This document shows positions 1-7,829 of a stretch of 64,000 nt of DNA, one piece after another (the first letter of the stretch is position 1; every line of letters begins with the position of its first letter). Below the pieces are notes generated by a model. It was not told the DNA's origin, made no database searches, and saw only the letters and a program-made list of their open reading frames with translations. The translations under genes were made by a program, and so were the position numbers. Origin of the DNA: an uncultured Actinomycetes bacterium (GTDB lineage Bacteria > Actinomycetota > Coriobacteriia > Coriobacteriales > Atopobiaceae); the NCBI GenBank assembly GCA_900314645.1, contig OMWB01000002.1, forward strand, positions 1 to 64,000, given 5' to 3'.

Positions 1-12
1 ACCACGACCTGG

Positions 13-43
13 TGGGACAAAGGGGAGTATCCCTTCCGTCCCA
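13..43. repeat. 31-nt TGGGAC/GTCCCA dispersed element, copy A1
   Basis: A 31-nt near-palindrome that begins TGGGACAAAGGG and ends GTCCCA lies just past the dapB stop codon. It matches the copy at 5175-5205 in 29 of 31 positions. Its place just downstream of a minus-strand operon end suggests it can fold as an RNA hairpin and may help end transcription, although no strong U-tract follows within the window. Confidence 0.75.
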
Positions 44-49
44 GAAACG

Positions 50-781
50 TTACAGCATCAGGCCTTCGAAGGTGTAGCGTCCGGGCTCACGACCAGCTAG
101 CCGCTTGGCTGCGGCAACGGCACCGTTGACGAAGATCTGACGGCTCGTTGCGCGATGCGTGAGGCAGACCTCCTCATCGGGACCAAAGAAGTGCACCTCA
201 TGCGTGCCAGCAACGGTGCCACCGCGCAGCGCATGCATGCCCACCTCGCGAGCAGGACGTGCACCGACCATACCATTACGGCCATTGGCAACGGTGCAAG
301 CCCCTTCGGGATCTACCGCGGCAAGCAGCAGCTTTGCGGTGCCACTTGGCGCATCGGCCTTCTGATTGTGGTGCGTCTCGACGATCTCGACGTCAAAGCC
401 CTCAAGAGCCTGAGCGGCCTCGGCCACCAGACGACGCAGAACGGCGACGCCCAGCGAGTAGTTGGCACTCCACATGACGGGCATCTGAGCGGCCAGCTCG
501 TCAATAAGGGCGAACTCCTGCTTGCCCAGTCCGGTTGTGCCGCTCACCACTGCTGCGGGATTCCGACGCAGGTAGGCCGCAAGATGCGGAAGCATCGCCA
601 CGTTGGTGAAGTCGATCACGAGGTCAGCTGCAGGAACTGCGTCTCCGGCATCCAGCGCGTCGACGTCCTCGATACCGACCTGTCCTACCAGCTCAAACGC
701 CGCATCGGCCTCGACGGCCGCACGTACGAGCGCGCCCATGCGGCCATTGCCGCAGACGAGCGTACGAATCGCGTTATCCAA
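50..781 (-). CDS. dapB: 4-hydroxy-tetrahydrodipicolinate reductase
   Basis: Cytoplasmic enzyme of the diaminopimelate/lysine pathway that reduces the DapA product with NAD(P)H. The 243-residue protein is of usual family length. An N-terminal Rossmann glycine motif (VCGNGRMGALV) is followed by DFTN, a GTTGL segment, the conserved ETHHNQKADAPSGTA stretch carrying the catalytic histidines and lysine, and the C-terminal LTHRATSR segment. The start is a TTG codon at 781, with GGGAG about ten bases upstream. It overlaps the end of dapA by 8 bases, so the two genes are translationally coupled and share the lysine riboswitch upstream of dapA. An ATG start is not available at this point, so the rare TTG start is inferred from the family N-terminus (xxxxVCGxGRMG). 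Confidence 0.95.
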   Translation of the reverse strand: MDNAIRTLVCGNGRMGALVRAAVEADAAFELVGQVGIEDVDALDAGDAVPAADLVIDFTNVAMLPHLAAYLRRNPAAVVSGTTGLGKQEFALIDELAAQMPVMWSANYSLGVAVLRRLVAEAAQALEGFDVEIVETHHNQKADAPSGTAKLLLAAVDPEGACTVANGRNGMVGARPAREVGMHALRGGTVAGTHEVHFFGPDEEVCLTHRATSRQIFVNGAVAAAKRLAGREPGRYTFEGLML

Positions 782-1664
782 GGAGACCAGCTCCCTTCAG
801 AGCGGCCTCGACGCGCGCCTCGTTGGCGGGCTCCATCGGCCAGAGCGGCTGACGGTAGATGGGGCTGATAAGGCCCATCTTGCCCAGCGCGGCCTTCACA
901 GGAATGGGGTTGACCTCGCAGAAGAGCGAGTGGATGAGCTCGAGATTCTCGATCTGAGTCTTGCGCGCCTTCTCGACGTTGCCCGCAAGGTAGTCCGCGC
1001 AGAGGTCATGCACGGTCTGCGGCGCGATGTTGGCCCACACGCTGATGACGCCCGAGCCACCCAGCGACATGAGCGGCACGATGATGTCGTCGTTGCCCGA
1101 GAACATCTTGAAGTCGCTGCCGAGGTACTGAGCGCACATGGTGGCATAGCTGATGGAGCCCGACGCCTCCTTGATGGCCCACGCATTGGGATGCTCGCGC
1201 AGGCGGGCAAGGTTGCGCTCGCTGATGGAGCAGCCGGTACGTCCGGGGATGTTGTAGAGGATGCAGGGCACGCTCACCTGGTCCATGACCGTGGTGAAGT
1301 GGCGATAGATGCCCTCCTCGTTGGACTTGTTGTAGTACGGCGTGATGAGGAGCAGGCCGTCGATGCCGCGCTCGACGAGGCCGAGCGACTTGTTCATGGA
1401 CTCAGCGGTGGAGTTGGAGCCGGAGCCGCCGATGACGGGGATGCGGCCCGCGACGTGATCGATGACGAACTTCGCAACCTCAAAGTCTTCTCGGTCGGTC
1501 ATCGTGGAGCTCTCACCCGTGGTTCCCAGCACGAGGATGGCATCGGTGCCGTTCTCCAGGTGAAAGTTGACGAGGCGGTCAAGGGCCTCCCAGTCAACGG
1601 ACTTGTCCTCCTTGAACGGGGTGACGAGGGCGACGATCGAGCCGGTGAGGTTGGTCATATCCAT
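774..1664 (-). CDS. dapA: 4-hydroxy-tetrahydrodipicolinate synthase
   Basis: Condenses pyruvate with aspartate semialdehyde, the first committed step to diaminopimelate and lysine. The 296-residue protein has the TIM-barrel signatures of the DapA family: GTTGESSTM near residue 50, the IPGRTG stretch with the catalytic tyrosine region (LYNIPGRTG), and the Schiff-base lysine in AIKEASG around residue 165. Start ATG at 1664 is preceded by AAGGAG at good spacing; an in-frame ATG two codons later is an alternative. The gene is first in a dapA-dapB unit and follows a lysine riboswitch at about 1853-2013, so feedback repression of this step by lysine is expected. Confidence 0.96.
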   Translation of the reverse strand: MDMTNLTGSIVALVTPFKEDKSVDWEALDRLVNFHLENGTDAILVLGTTGESSTMTDREDFEVAKFVIDHVAGRIPVIGGSGSNSTAESMNKSLGLVERGIDGLLLITPYYNKSNEEGIYRHFTTVMDQVSVPCILYNIPGRTGCSISERNLARLREHPNAWAIKEASGSISYATMCAQYLGSDFKMFSGNDDIIVPLMSLGGSGVISVWANIAPQTVHDLCADYLAGNVEKARKTQIENLELIHSLFCEVNPIPVKAALGKMGLISPIYRQPLWPMEPANEARVEAALKGAGLLG

Positions 1665-1852
1665 GAGGTTCTCCTTCTTGAACAGGCATGTATTGAGAAA
1701 GTGGTACTACGAGAATCTACGTCCAAGGGGCTTCAACCTTTGGACGCGCGGCAAAAAGCCGTCATGTATATGCCACGTGTGTCCCATGATCCATCCCCTC
1801 CTTCACGCCGGTGCCGCTGGGCGCCGACCTCCATCCCAAACCGGGAATGAGG

Positions 1853-2013
1853 GGATAGCGCTCCCGCAGGCAGTCCTGCAGACAGTCCTGAGGGTATTCC
1901 CCGCAGGCCCACCTCGCGGCTGCGCCCAGACACGAAGTTCGGCGGATTAGGCCTCCCGCGAGGTCATTGCCTGCCGGCTCGCTCGCGCTCATCCTTTCCG
2001 CGCCTCTATCACT
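1853..2013 (-). promoter_or_regulatory. lysine riboswitch (L box) upstream of dapA
   Basis: Read on the minus strand, the 436-bp gene-free leader of dapA holds the L-box landmarks: GATAGAGGCGC at 2010-2000, GCCGAA at 1943-1938, GACTGTC further on, and a closing strand with CTATC at 1858-1854 that pairs with GATAG as helix P1. A second strand, GAGGGGATGG at 1800-1791, can pair with 1858-1849 (CTATCCCCTC, one G-U) and so competes with P1, which is a plausible switch. A hairpin at about 1746-1720 precedes the dapA RBS, but a clean U-tract terminator is not obvious, so the expression platform is unresolved. The rest of 1665-1852 is leader; 2014-2100 should hold the promoter, which I could not fix. 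Confidence 0.85.
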
Positions 2014-2100
2014 GATGCAACCATACCGCGCGTGGGGTACGGGTGGTTGGGGTGGTTACATGATGGAAGCAAAAGGCGACGATATAGCCCGTGTTTTGCG

Positions 2101-2532
2101 TTACGCCTCGTCGTTATCGAGGTCGAAAATCTTAATGGTGACTCCTCCCGGCGCGGGATGGCCCTCAGCACGGAAGTGCGCGCGGTGGAAGTACGGCGCC
2201 AGCGTGGGGCTGTCCGTCATGAACGTGGGCGCGGCGTGGAAGGGCGAAGGTTTGCTCCCCCGCTCGAAGTAGGCGTTGTTCTCAACGTACAGATGGCACG
2301 GTGCGCCAGCGCTGTCCGTGCCCTCAATCACGTAACGGGCGCACATGTGGCGCACACCTGCTGCATCCGTCACCTGCACGTCCACGCCTCCAGGACGTAC
2401 CGTGCCGGTGATGATGCCCGTCGCCTCGCCCGCAAAGGGAATCATAGTCACCTTGCCATTGCAGGTCTCGAACGAGGTACAGTCCTCGCGACGGATGGAA
2501 ACGGCAATCTCCAGGACGGGTTCTGCAGGCAT
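2101..2532 (-). CDS. DUF3237 family protein
   Basis: A 143-residue protein that resembles the DUF3237 family, small single-domain barrel proteins of unknown function. Features seen are an N-terminal strand rich segment, the FAGEATG-I-TGTVRPGGVDVQ stretch, ARYVIEGTDSAG, and a C-terminal TLAPYFHRAHFRAEGHPA region typical of the family. The start chosen is ATG at 2532, preceded by AAAGGAG; a longer reading frame begins further upstream but lacks an RBS. The gene stands alone between the dap leader and the hydrolase gene and is probably its own transcript. No catalytic residues can be assigned with confidence. Confidence 0.75.
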   Translation of the reverse strand: MPAEPVLEIAVSIRREDCTSFETCNGKVTMIPFAGEATGIITGTVRPGGVDVQVTDAAGVRHMCARYVIEGTDSAGAPCHLYVENNAYFERGSKPSPFHAAPTFMTDSPTLAPYFHRAHFRAEGHPAPGGVTIKIFDLDNDEA

Positions 2533-2662
2533 GTCTGGCTCCTTTGGGTGGAAGATGGCGTGCTGGTACCTCATGAAACTGTACATTTGCTTGTAGTAAT
2601 TTGGGCTCTTTCCAGAAAGCCCGAATAACCTGGTTTACATGCACACTTTGACGCGCCGCCGA

Positions 2663-3589
2663 TCACAGGCCTTCTGCCAGCGAGACGATGGCATCCACCG
2701 TCTCGCGCTGCTGATCCTCGCGCAAAATGGATGCCGCACCATCGCCCTTTTGCGCCCCATAGTTACCAAAGTAGGCATGGTTGCCGCCAACAATGACGAG
2801 CTCTTGCGCTGTCGATGGGAGCCACGCGCGGCCTTCCTCGTAAGCAACTCGATTGAGCACTTTGTCCTCGCTGCCCACGATGGATAGGGCCGATCCGGCA
2901 AAGCTCGAGAGGTCAGAAGCGGGATAGGAGCTCAAGAAGACCAAGGCATCAACGTCCTCAGGATTCTTGGCAACATACTGAGCTGCAGCAACGCCGCCCA
3001 GCGAATGGCCGACCAGAATCCACTTCTGCATATCAGGAAACTGGGCCATAGCACCTTGCGCCGCCGCTACGTCAAGCAGCGCAAAGTTGAGCGGTGGCCT
3101 GACAAGTACGCACAGCACCCCTCGCTCCGCACAGCTTCTGAGCAGCGGCGCATATGCTTCTGGCTGGACCTTCGCACCAGGATAGAACACGAGGCCGACC
3201 GTCGGACTATGAGGAACAAACGCCAAACCACCCGTCGAGAGCGTCCGCACCTCCACATCCTCAGAGGAGACGATTGCCGCGCTGGCCTCACCATCGGCGT
3301 GGTAGTAGTCACTGAAATAAAGCGCTCCCCCACCCACGACGAGAGTCAGCACCAGCGCAATCGGAACCACAATTCGGAACCGCAACTTGCGCGTCTTGTG
3401 GTGAAAGACGAGCATGCCCAGGAGCGCCCCAAGACCGCCACCTAAGAGCGCGATTGCCAGAAGGGTGCGTTCAGCGATGCGCCACAGCCCGCGCTGTGCC
3501 CGACGCTTGTCCGATCCATACATCACAAACGCCGCCACGTTAACAAACGCGAGGTAGATGCCTATCGCAATGGTCTCAACGCTCACCAC
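2663..3589 (-). CDS. DUF1294 membrane domain fused to alpha/beta hydrolase
   Basis: A 308-residue protein made of two parts. Residues 1-75 carry the DUF1294 pattern, a small two-helix membrane domain with YGSDKRRAQ, WRIAERTLL, LGGGLGALLGM and HHKTRKLRFR. A further hydrophobic helix follows (about 73-92). Residues 115-308 look like an alpha/beta hydrolase of the Abhydrolase_5 type: GLVFYPGAKV, nucleophile elbow GHSLGG with the catalytic serine, VGSEDKV with a likely acid, and GGNHAYFGNYG with the histidine. The hydrolase half is expected outside or at the outer membrane face. The start is GTG at 3589 behind GAAAGGG. It ends next to the GH13 operon but runs separately. The substrate is unknown; the hydrolase assignment is firm, the fusion is unusual. 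Confidence 0.8.
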   Translation of the reverse strand: MVSVETIAIGIYLAFVNVAAFVMYGSDKRRAQRGLWRIAERTLLAIALLGGGLGALLGMLVFHHKTRKLRFRIVVPIALVLTLVVGGGALYFSDYYHADGEASAAIVSSEDVEVRTLSTGGLAFVPHSPTVGLVFYPGAKVQPEAYAPLLRSCAERGVLCVLVRPPLNFALLDVAAAQGAMAQFPDMQKWILVGHSLGGVAAAQYVAKNPEDVDALVFLSSYPASDLSSFAGSALSIVGSEDKVLNRVAYEEGRAWLPSTAQELVIVGGNHAYFGNYGAQKGDGAASILREDQQRETVDAIVSLAEGL

Positions 3590-3603
3590 GACACCCTTTC
3601 AGA

Positions 3604-5160
3604 TCACACGCTGGCAAGCACGGCAAAGCTCTGGCCGGGCATTGTCAGACACCCGTCCTCAACAGACGGCTGGCCAATCTGATACACCAGCCGCTTCCCA
3701 AGGAGGAGCTCGCCCTCGTAGCGCTTTTCCTCAGATGAGGGATTGACCGCCAAGAGCAGCTCTCCCCTGCCGTACACAAACGGAGCAGCGGCCTCGTCAT
3801 CATTAATCACCGCAAACGGAGCGTCGGCCTGAAGGTCTTCGTTCGCATGACGCAGCGCAACCAGCCTGCGAACCTCCGAAAGCAAGGAGCTGTCGTCTGC
3901 TCGCTGCTCCTCAACACATGGCGCACCCTGCGACGCGTCTACCGGCAGATAGAGCTGGTCAGGCGCCGCGTTGGAAAAGCCCATGTTCTCACCGCGACTC
4001 CACTGCATGGGCGAGCGGCTACCCGTCCTCTGATAGCCACCCTCCTTGGTGCGCAGGTCAAGGTAGCGCATACCAATCTCGTCCCCGTAGTAGATGAAGG
4101 GCACGCCAGGCATGGTGAGGATGAAGGCGTAGGCAAGCTTCAGCTCTGCTGGCGAGAGCGTCCGAGCGGGACGCGGCGTGTCATGGTTGCAGGTGATGAA
4201 GCTTATGTAGCCATGCTCCCGCGTGCGCTCGTATTTGGGCAGGTAATCCTGCAAAAAGCGCCGAATGTCGCCGCCCGCGTCGCAACGGAAATAGCTGTGG
4301 TCGCCTCCCTCGGTCTCATAATCGCGCAGCAAGGTGTTGTAACCATTGCGCTGGTGGTCTAGGTAGAAGTCCATGTGGAAGCCCGCCTGACAGAGGGCCT
4401 GATCTGGATTTGACCACTCGCTGACCAACGCGGCATCGGGATAGTCGCGATCCATCATCTCGCAAATCTCTCGCCAGATGGCAGACGTCGCGCTCTTGCG
4501 CTCGTCATCGTTCTTTACCAGCGAGTCGGCCATGTCCACGCGATAGCCGTCGCAACCGGCATCCAGCCAGAAGCGCATCACGTCTTTGATAGCCTCGATG
4601 GTTGCACGAGCCTCGGGTGAGTCCGTTGCGCTCATCCAGTGCTTGTAGGGGTCCAGCCATCCGTAGTTAAGCGCAGGCTGAGAGGCGAAGAAGTTGAGCA
4701 TGTAGGCGCCAGAGCGCTCCGTCATGCCGGCAATGTACGGTCGCCCCTCCATGCCCCAGAGCGCCTCGTCGGTCCAGATATAGCGGGCGGAGTACTCGTT
4801 GGGATCGGCCTTGGCAGACTCCTTGAACCACGGATGCTGGTCGGAGGTATGGCCCGGCACAAGGTCGAGCAGAACGCGGATTCCGCGAGCATGCGCCTCG
4901 TCGAAGAGCCGTATCAGGTCCTCGTTCGTGCCGTACCTCGGTGCGACCTGCTTGTAGTCACGCACGTCGTAGCCTGCATCCATGAACGGTGAGTCAAAGC
5001 AGGGGTTGATCCACAAGGCATTGCAACCCAGTTCAGAGACGTAGTCCAGACGCTGGATGATTCCTTGCAAGTCCCCAATGCCATCGCTGTTCGAGTCTTG
5101 GAATGACTGCGGATAAATCTCGTAGAACACCGCGTCCTTCAGCCACTTTGGTCCCATCAT
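3604..5160 (-). CDS. GH13 alpha-glucosidase, cytoplasmic
   Basis: A 518-residue family GH13 enzyme without a signal peptide, expected to cleave imported malto- or isomalto-oligosaccharides to glucose. The barrel opens with VFYEIYPQSFQDSNSDGIGDL. Catalytic residues are visible as the aspartate nucleophile in GYRVDMAD, the acid/base glutamate in LVSEWSNP, and the transition-state aspartate in CNHDTPR. The C-terminus is a beta-sandwich domain (about 440-518). Start ATG at 5160 follows GGGAGGAG; the reading frame upstream of it runs through a repeat element and is not coding. It is the last gene of the operon that starts with the LacI regulator at 12845. Exact linkage specificity cannot be told from the sequence; an amylosucrase or trehalose phosphate hydrolase role is less likely. 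Confidence 0.9.
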   Translation of the reverse strand: MMGPKWLKDAVFYEIYPQSFQDSNSDGIGDLQGIIQRLDYVSELGCNALWINPCFDSPFMDAGYDVRDYKQVAPRYGTNEDLIRLFDEAHARGIRVLLDLVPGHTSDQHPWFKESAKADPNEYSARYIWTDEALWGMEGRPYIAGMTERSGAYMLNFFASQPALNYGWLDPYKHWMSATDSPEARATIEAIKDVMRFWLDAGCDGYRVDMADSLVKNDDERKSATSAIWREICEMMDRDYPDAALVSEWSNPDQALCQAGFHMDFYLDHQRNGYNTLLRDYETEGGDHSYFRCDAGGDIRRFLQDYLPKYERTREHGYISFITCNHDTPRPARTLSPAELKLAYAFILTMPGVPFIYYGDEIGMRYLDLRTKEGGYQRTGSRSPMQWSRGENMGFSNAAPDQLYLPVDASQGAPCVEEQRADDSSLLSEVRRLVALRHANEDLQADAPFAVINDDEAAAPFVYGRGELLLAVNPSSEEKRYEGELLLGKRLVYQIGQPSVEDGCLTMPGQSFAVLASV

Positions 5161-5174
5161 CGCTCCTCCCACGC

Positions 5175-5205
5175 TGGGACAAAGGGGAGTATCCCTTTTG
5201 TCCCA
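5175..5205. repeat. 31-nt TGGGAC/GTCCCA dispersed element, copy A2
   Basis: A 31-nt near-perfect hairpin (TGGGACAAAGGG ... TTTTGTCCCA) fills almost the whole gap between the two GH13 genes. It differs from copy A1 (13-43) at only two adjacent positions, and both changes improve pairing of the arms. Being inside an operon, it may tune expression of the downstream glucosidase or protect the upstream mRNA. Confidence 0.8.
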
Positions 5206-5207
5206 CG

Positions 5208-6854
5208 TCACTGCTCAGCGCCAAACGTCAGCACGGCAATGCTGTAGGCCGGCAGGCTCAGGCTGCCGTTCTCATATGTTATCTGCTCCTCGCTCGTGCC
5301 GAGCACCGCCGCTAAGCTCAAGTTGTCGCCCACTACCGACAGATTCTTCTCAGCAGGTTGGTCGCGCAGATTCATGACCACCAGAACGTCCTCGTAGTCG
5401 GCACAACGTCTAATGAATGCCGCAACGCTCTCGTCGCTGACGGATTCCACTGCCTCGGTCTTTCCACGAGCAATTGCAGGGAAGGCCCGGCGCACCTTGA
5501 TGACCTCGGTAAACCATCGCCACAAGGAAAGATCGTCCGTCATCTGTTCTTCCAAGGAGGGGAACTTCATCTGCACCTCATCCATGCCGGATGGCCCAGC
5601 GCACATGCCCGGCGCGTTTGGATCGTCGCTCCAGTACATGGGCGCGCGCTTGTTCTCGTCCTTGCCTGAGCCCTTCATGCCCAGCTCCTCGCCGTAGTAC
5701 ATGAAGGAATCGCCCGGCATGAGCAGGCTCAAAGCGTAGGCCATCTTGGTGACCGGTCCGTCATCAAGGGCGTAGTACCCCGCGCTTCTTCCCATGTCAT
5801 GGTTGGTGTAGAACGGCGCGTCCACATACTCCGCGTTGGCCTCGCGATACGCCGCCTCCGCTCGTATCATTGCCTGGACATAGTCCGAAGCCGCATAGCT
5901 TCCGGCCATGACAGAACGAATGATGCCCTCGGAATCAGCAAACGGGAAATCAAAGAGCGAATCAATGCCACTTGCGTACAGGGCCGCGATGGAAGCACGG
6001 TCTGTCCAGGCCTCCCCCACCAGATAGCAGTTAGGGTTGATGCTCTTGCAGGTCTCTCCCAGATAGCGCAGGAAGTCGATGTTGCCTTCAGGGCTTCCCG
6101 TCACGTAGGAGGTCACGGCATCCAGCCTGAAGCCGTCCACGCCTTTGTCGAGCCAGAAGCGCACGATGTTGGCAACCTCATCACGGACCACTTGGTTGCC
6201 CAGATTGAGGTCCGGCATCTCCGACCAGAAGCGTGCCTCGTAATACCACGACGTTCCCTCCAGCGGAACGAAGCCGTCATAGGGCTCTCGAGAGAAGACG
6301 TAGTACCACACGTACGGACAGTCCTCGAACACAGGGTCTTGGTCGGGCGGAAGCGTGCGCAGGTAGTCCGTTGCCGCGCGGAACCACGGATGCGTATCGG
6401 AGGTGTGATTAAGCACCAAATCAAGCAGGACGCGCATCCCACGTGCGTGACACTCCTGAAGCAGGGCCTCATAGTCCTCCATCGTCCCGAAGCTGGGGTC
6501 AATCGCACAGTAGTCATCCACGTCGTATTTGTGATAGGTGTCCGAGGGATGCACCGGGGTCAACCACAACTGGTCAAAGCCCATGTCGCTGATATAGTCC
6601 AGCTTTTCGCGAATACCGTTCAGATCCCCGATGCCATCGCCGTTTGAGTCACAGAACGAGTAGACGAAGATCTCGTACGTCGTGCGGTAGTCGTCATCTA
6701 TCACCGCAGGCACAAGGCCCTTGTTGTAATCGATCATCTGGACAGGAGAGGTCGGCAGCACCACATTGCCCTGCCCCTGGTTCGCACCGTATGCCAACAG
6801 GAACAGCAACGCACACACAAACGTTGCCACCCACTCTTTGAAGCGTTTCAACAT
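5208..6854 (-). CDS. exported GH13 alpha-amylase
   Basis: A 548-residue GH13 enzyme with an N-terminal export signal: a basic start (MLKRFKEW), a hydrophobic core VATFVCALLFLLAYG, then a polar stretch. No lipobox is visible, so it is either secreted or held by an uncleaved anchor. Catalytic residues sit in GFRLDAVTS (nucleophile), LVGEAWTD (acid/base) and TNHDMGR. It would cut starch- or glycogen-like glucans outside the cell and feed the adjacent MalEFG importer. The start ATG at 6854 has only a weak GGGTGGG site; a GTG nine bases upstream (6863) is an alternative. It lies between the permease genes and the cytoplasmic glucosidase in the same direction. Confidence 0.9.
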   Translation of the reverse strand: MLKRFKEWVATFVCALLFLLAYGANQGQGNVVLPTSPVQMIDYNKGLVPAVIDDDYRTTYEIFVYSFCDSNGDGIGDLNGIREKLDYISDMGFDQLWLTPVHPSDTYHKYDVDDYCAIDPSFGTMEDYEALLQECHARGMRVLLDLVLNHTSDTHPWFRAATDYLRTLPPDQDPVFEDCPYVWYYVFSREPYDGFVPLEGTSWYYEARFWSEMPDLNLGNQVVRDEVANIVRFWLDKGVDGFRLDAVTSYVTGSPEGNIDFLRYLGETCKSINPNCYLVGEAWTDRASIAALYASGIDSLFDFPFADSEGIIRSVMAGSYAASDYVQAMIRAEAAYREANAEYVDAPFYTNHDMGRSAGYYALDDGPVTKMAYALSLLMPGDSFMYYGEELGMKGSGKDENKRAPMYWSDDPNAPGMCAGPSGMDEVQMKFPSLEEQMTDDLSLWRWFTEVIKVRRAFPAIARGKTEAVESVSDESVAAFIRRCADYEDVLVVMNLRDQPAEKNLSVVGDNLSLAAVLGTSEEQITYENGSLSLPAYSIAVLTFGAEQ

Positions 6855-6886
6855 AAGACCCACCCAAGGTATCGAGAGCCTAAAAC

Positions 6887-6934
6887 AAAGGGGTACCCCC
6901 TTCCGATATATAACCGAAAGAGAGTACCCCCTTC
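6887..6934. repeat. direct repeat and palindrome in the malG-amylase gap
   Basis: The gap between malG and the exported amylase contains GTACCCCCTTC twice (6893-6903 and 6924-6934) and the perfect palindrome GGGGTACCCC (6890-6899). The sequence is loosely like the centre of the A-type 31-nt element (AAAGGGGAGTATCCCTT). It probably folds in the mRNA; its role is unknown. Confidence 0.5.
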
Positions 6935-6953
6935 AATGCGTCATATATGCTGC

Positions 6954-7829
6954 CTAGCCCTTGACCGCGCCAGACATGCCTTCCACGTAGAACTTCTGCA
7001 TGTACAGGAACAGAATGGCGATGGGGATGGAGATCAGCACCGCGCCTGCCGCGAAGCAGGTGTACCACTGATAGATGTACTCCTTCTGCAACATGTTCCA
7101 CAGGCCAATTGCCACGGTGAACTGGCTCGAGTTCGCGCGGCACAGGACCTTTGCAAAGATGAAGTCGACCCATGGCGCCATAAACGACGTCATGACGGTA
7201 TAGATGACGATGGGCTTTGCCAAAGGAAGGGTGATGCGCGTAAACACCTGCCACTTGGTGGCACCGTCGATGATGGCCGCCTCATCGATGGACCGTGGGA
7301 TGGTGTCGAAGAAGCCCTTCGAGATCTGGAACCCCAGACCGGTGCAGGCACAGTACACCACGATGAGGCCAATCCTGATGGCCGATCCCTCCGTCAGACC
7401 CATGGACTTGAGGATGAAGTACTGGGCGATCATCGTCATGAAGCCAGGGAAGAGACCCAGAATCATGGCCATGTTCATATAGGTCTTCCGGAAGCCAAAC
7501 CTCAGTCGGCTGAGCGAGAAAGCCACCGACAGCACAAAGAACGTGCTGATGACGCAGCTGATAACCGAGATGATCAGCGTGTTCTTGAACATGCGGGGGA
7601 AGTTCAAGACGTTGCGGTCGGTCAACAGCTTGATGTAGTTGTTCAGCGTATACCCCTGCGGCAGGAACGTCTTGGTGTAGGCACCAGGCTCAGCGCGGAA
7701 GCTCGTCAGGACGATCCACACGATGGGAAGCAGCCAAATGATTGCCAGCACGGCCAGAAAGACATGCACGAGCAGGTTGATTGCCCTTCTGCGCGGGCTC
7801 AGCTTGTTTCTCTCCAACTGGTTATCCAT
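6954..7829 (-). CDS. maltodextrin-type ABC transporter permease (MalG-like)
   Basis: A 291-residue inner-membrane subunit of a carbohydrate ABC importer (CUT1). Six hydrophobic segments are visible, beginning with LLVHVFLAVLAIIWLLPIVWIVLTSF. The EAA loop that contacts the ATPase is EAAIIDGATKWQVFTRITLPLAKP. The C-terminus ends in YVEGMSGAVKG, the typical MalG/SugB tail. Its ATG at 7829 overlaps the last base of malF, so the two permeases are coupled. Neighbours (binding lipoprotein, ATPase, two GH13 enzymes) point to maltodextrins or related alpha-glucosides. Gene symbol malG would fit by role, though substrate is inferred. Confidence 0.92.
   Translation of the reverse strand: MDNQLERNKLSPRRRAINLLVHVFLAVLAIIWLLPIVWIVLTSFRAEPGAYTKTFLPQGYTLNNYIKLLTDRNVLNFPRMFKNTLIISVISCVISTFFVLSVAFSLSRLRFGFRKTYMNMAMILGLFPGFMTMIAQYFILKSMGLTEGSAIRIGLIVVYCACTGLGFQISKGFFDTIPRSIDEAAIIDGATKWQVFTRITLPLAKPIVIYTVMTSFMAPWVDFIFAKVLCRANSSQFTVAIGLWNMLQKEYIYQWYTCFAAGAVLISIPIAILFLYMQKFYVEGMSGAVKG

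Noticed and set aside
603-1850. A 415-codon plus-strand frame opposite dapA/dapB
   Set aside because: Antisense to well-identified genes and through the lysine riboswitch; no RBS or family pattern.
1665-1852. Small open frames in the dapA leader
   Set aside because: They overlap riboswitch elements and have no RBS.
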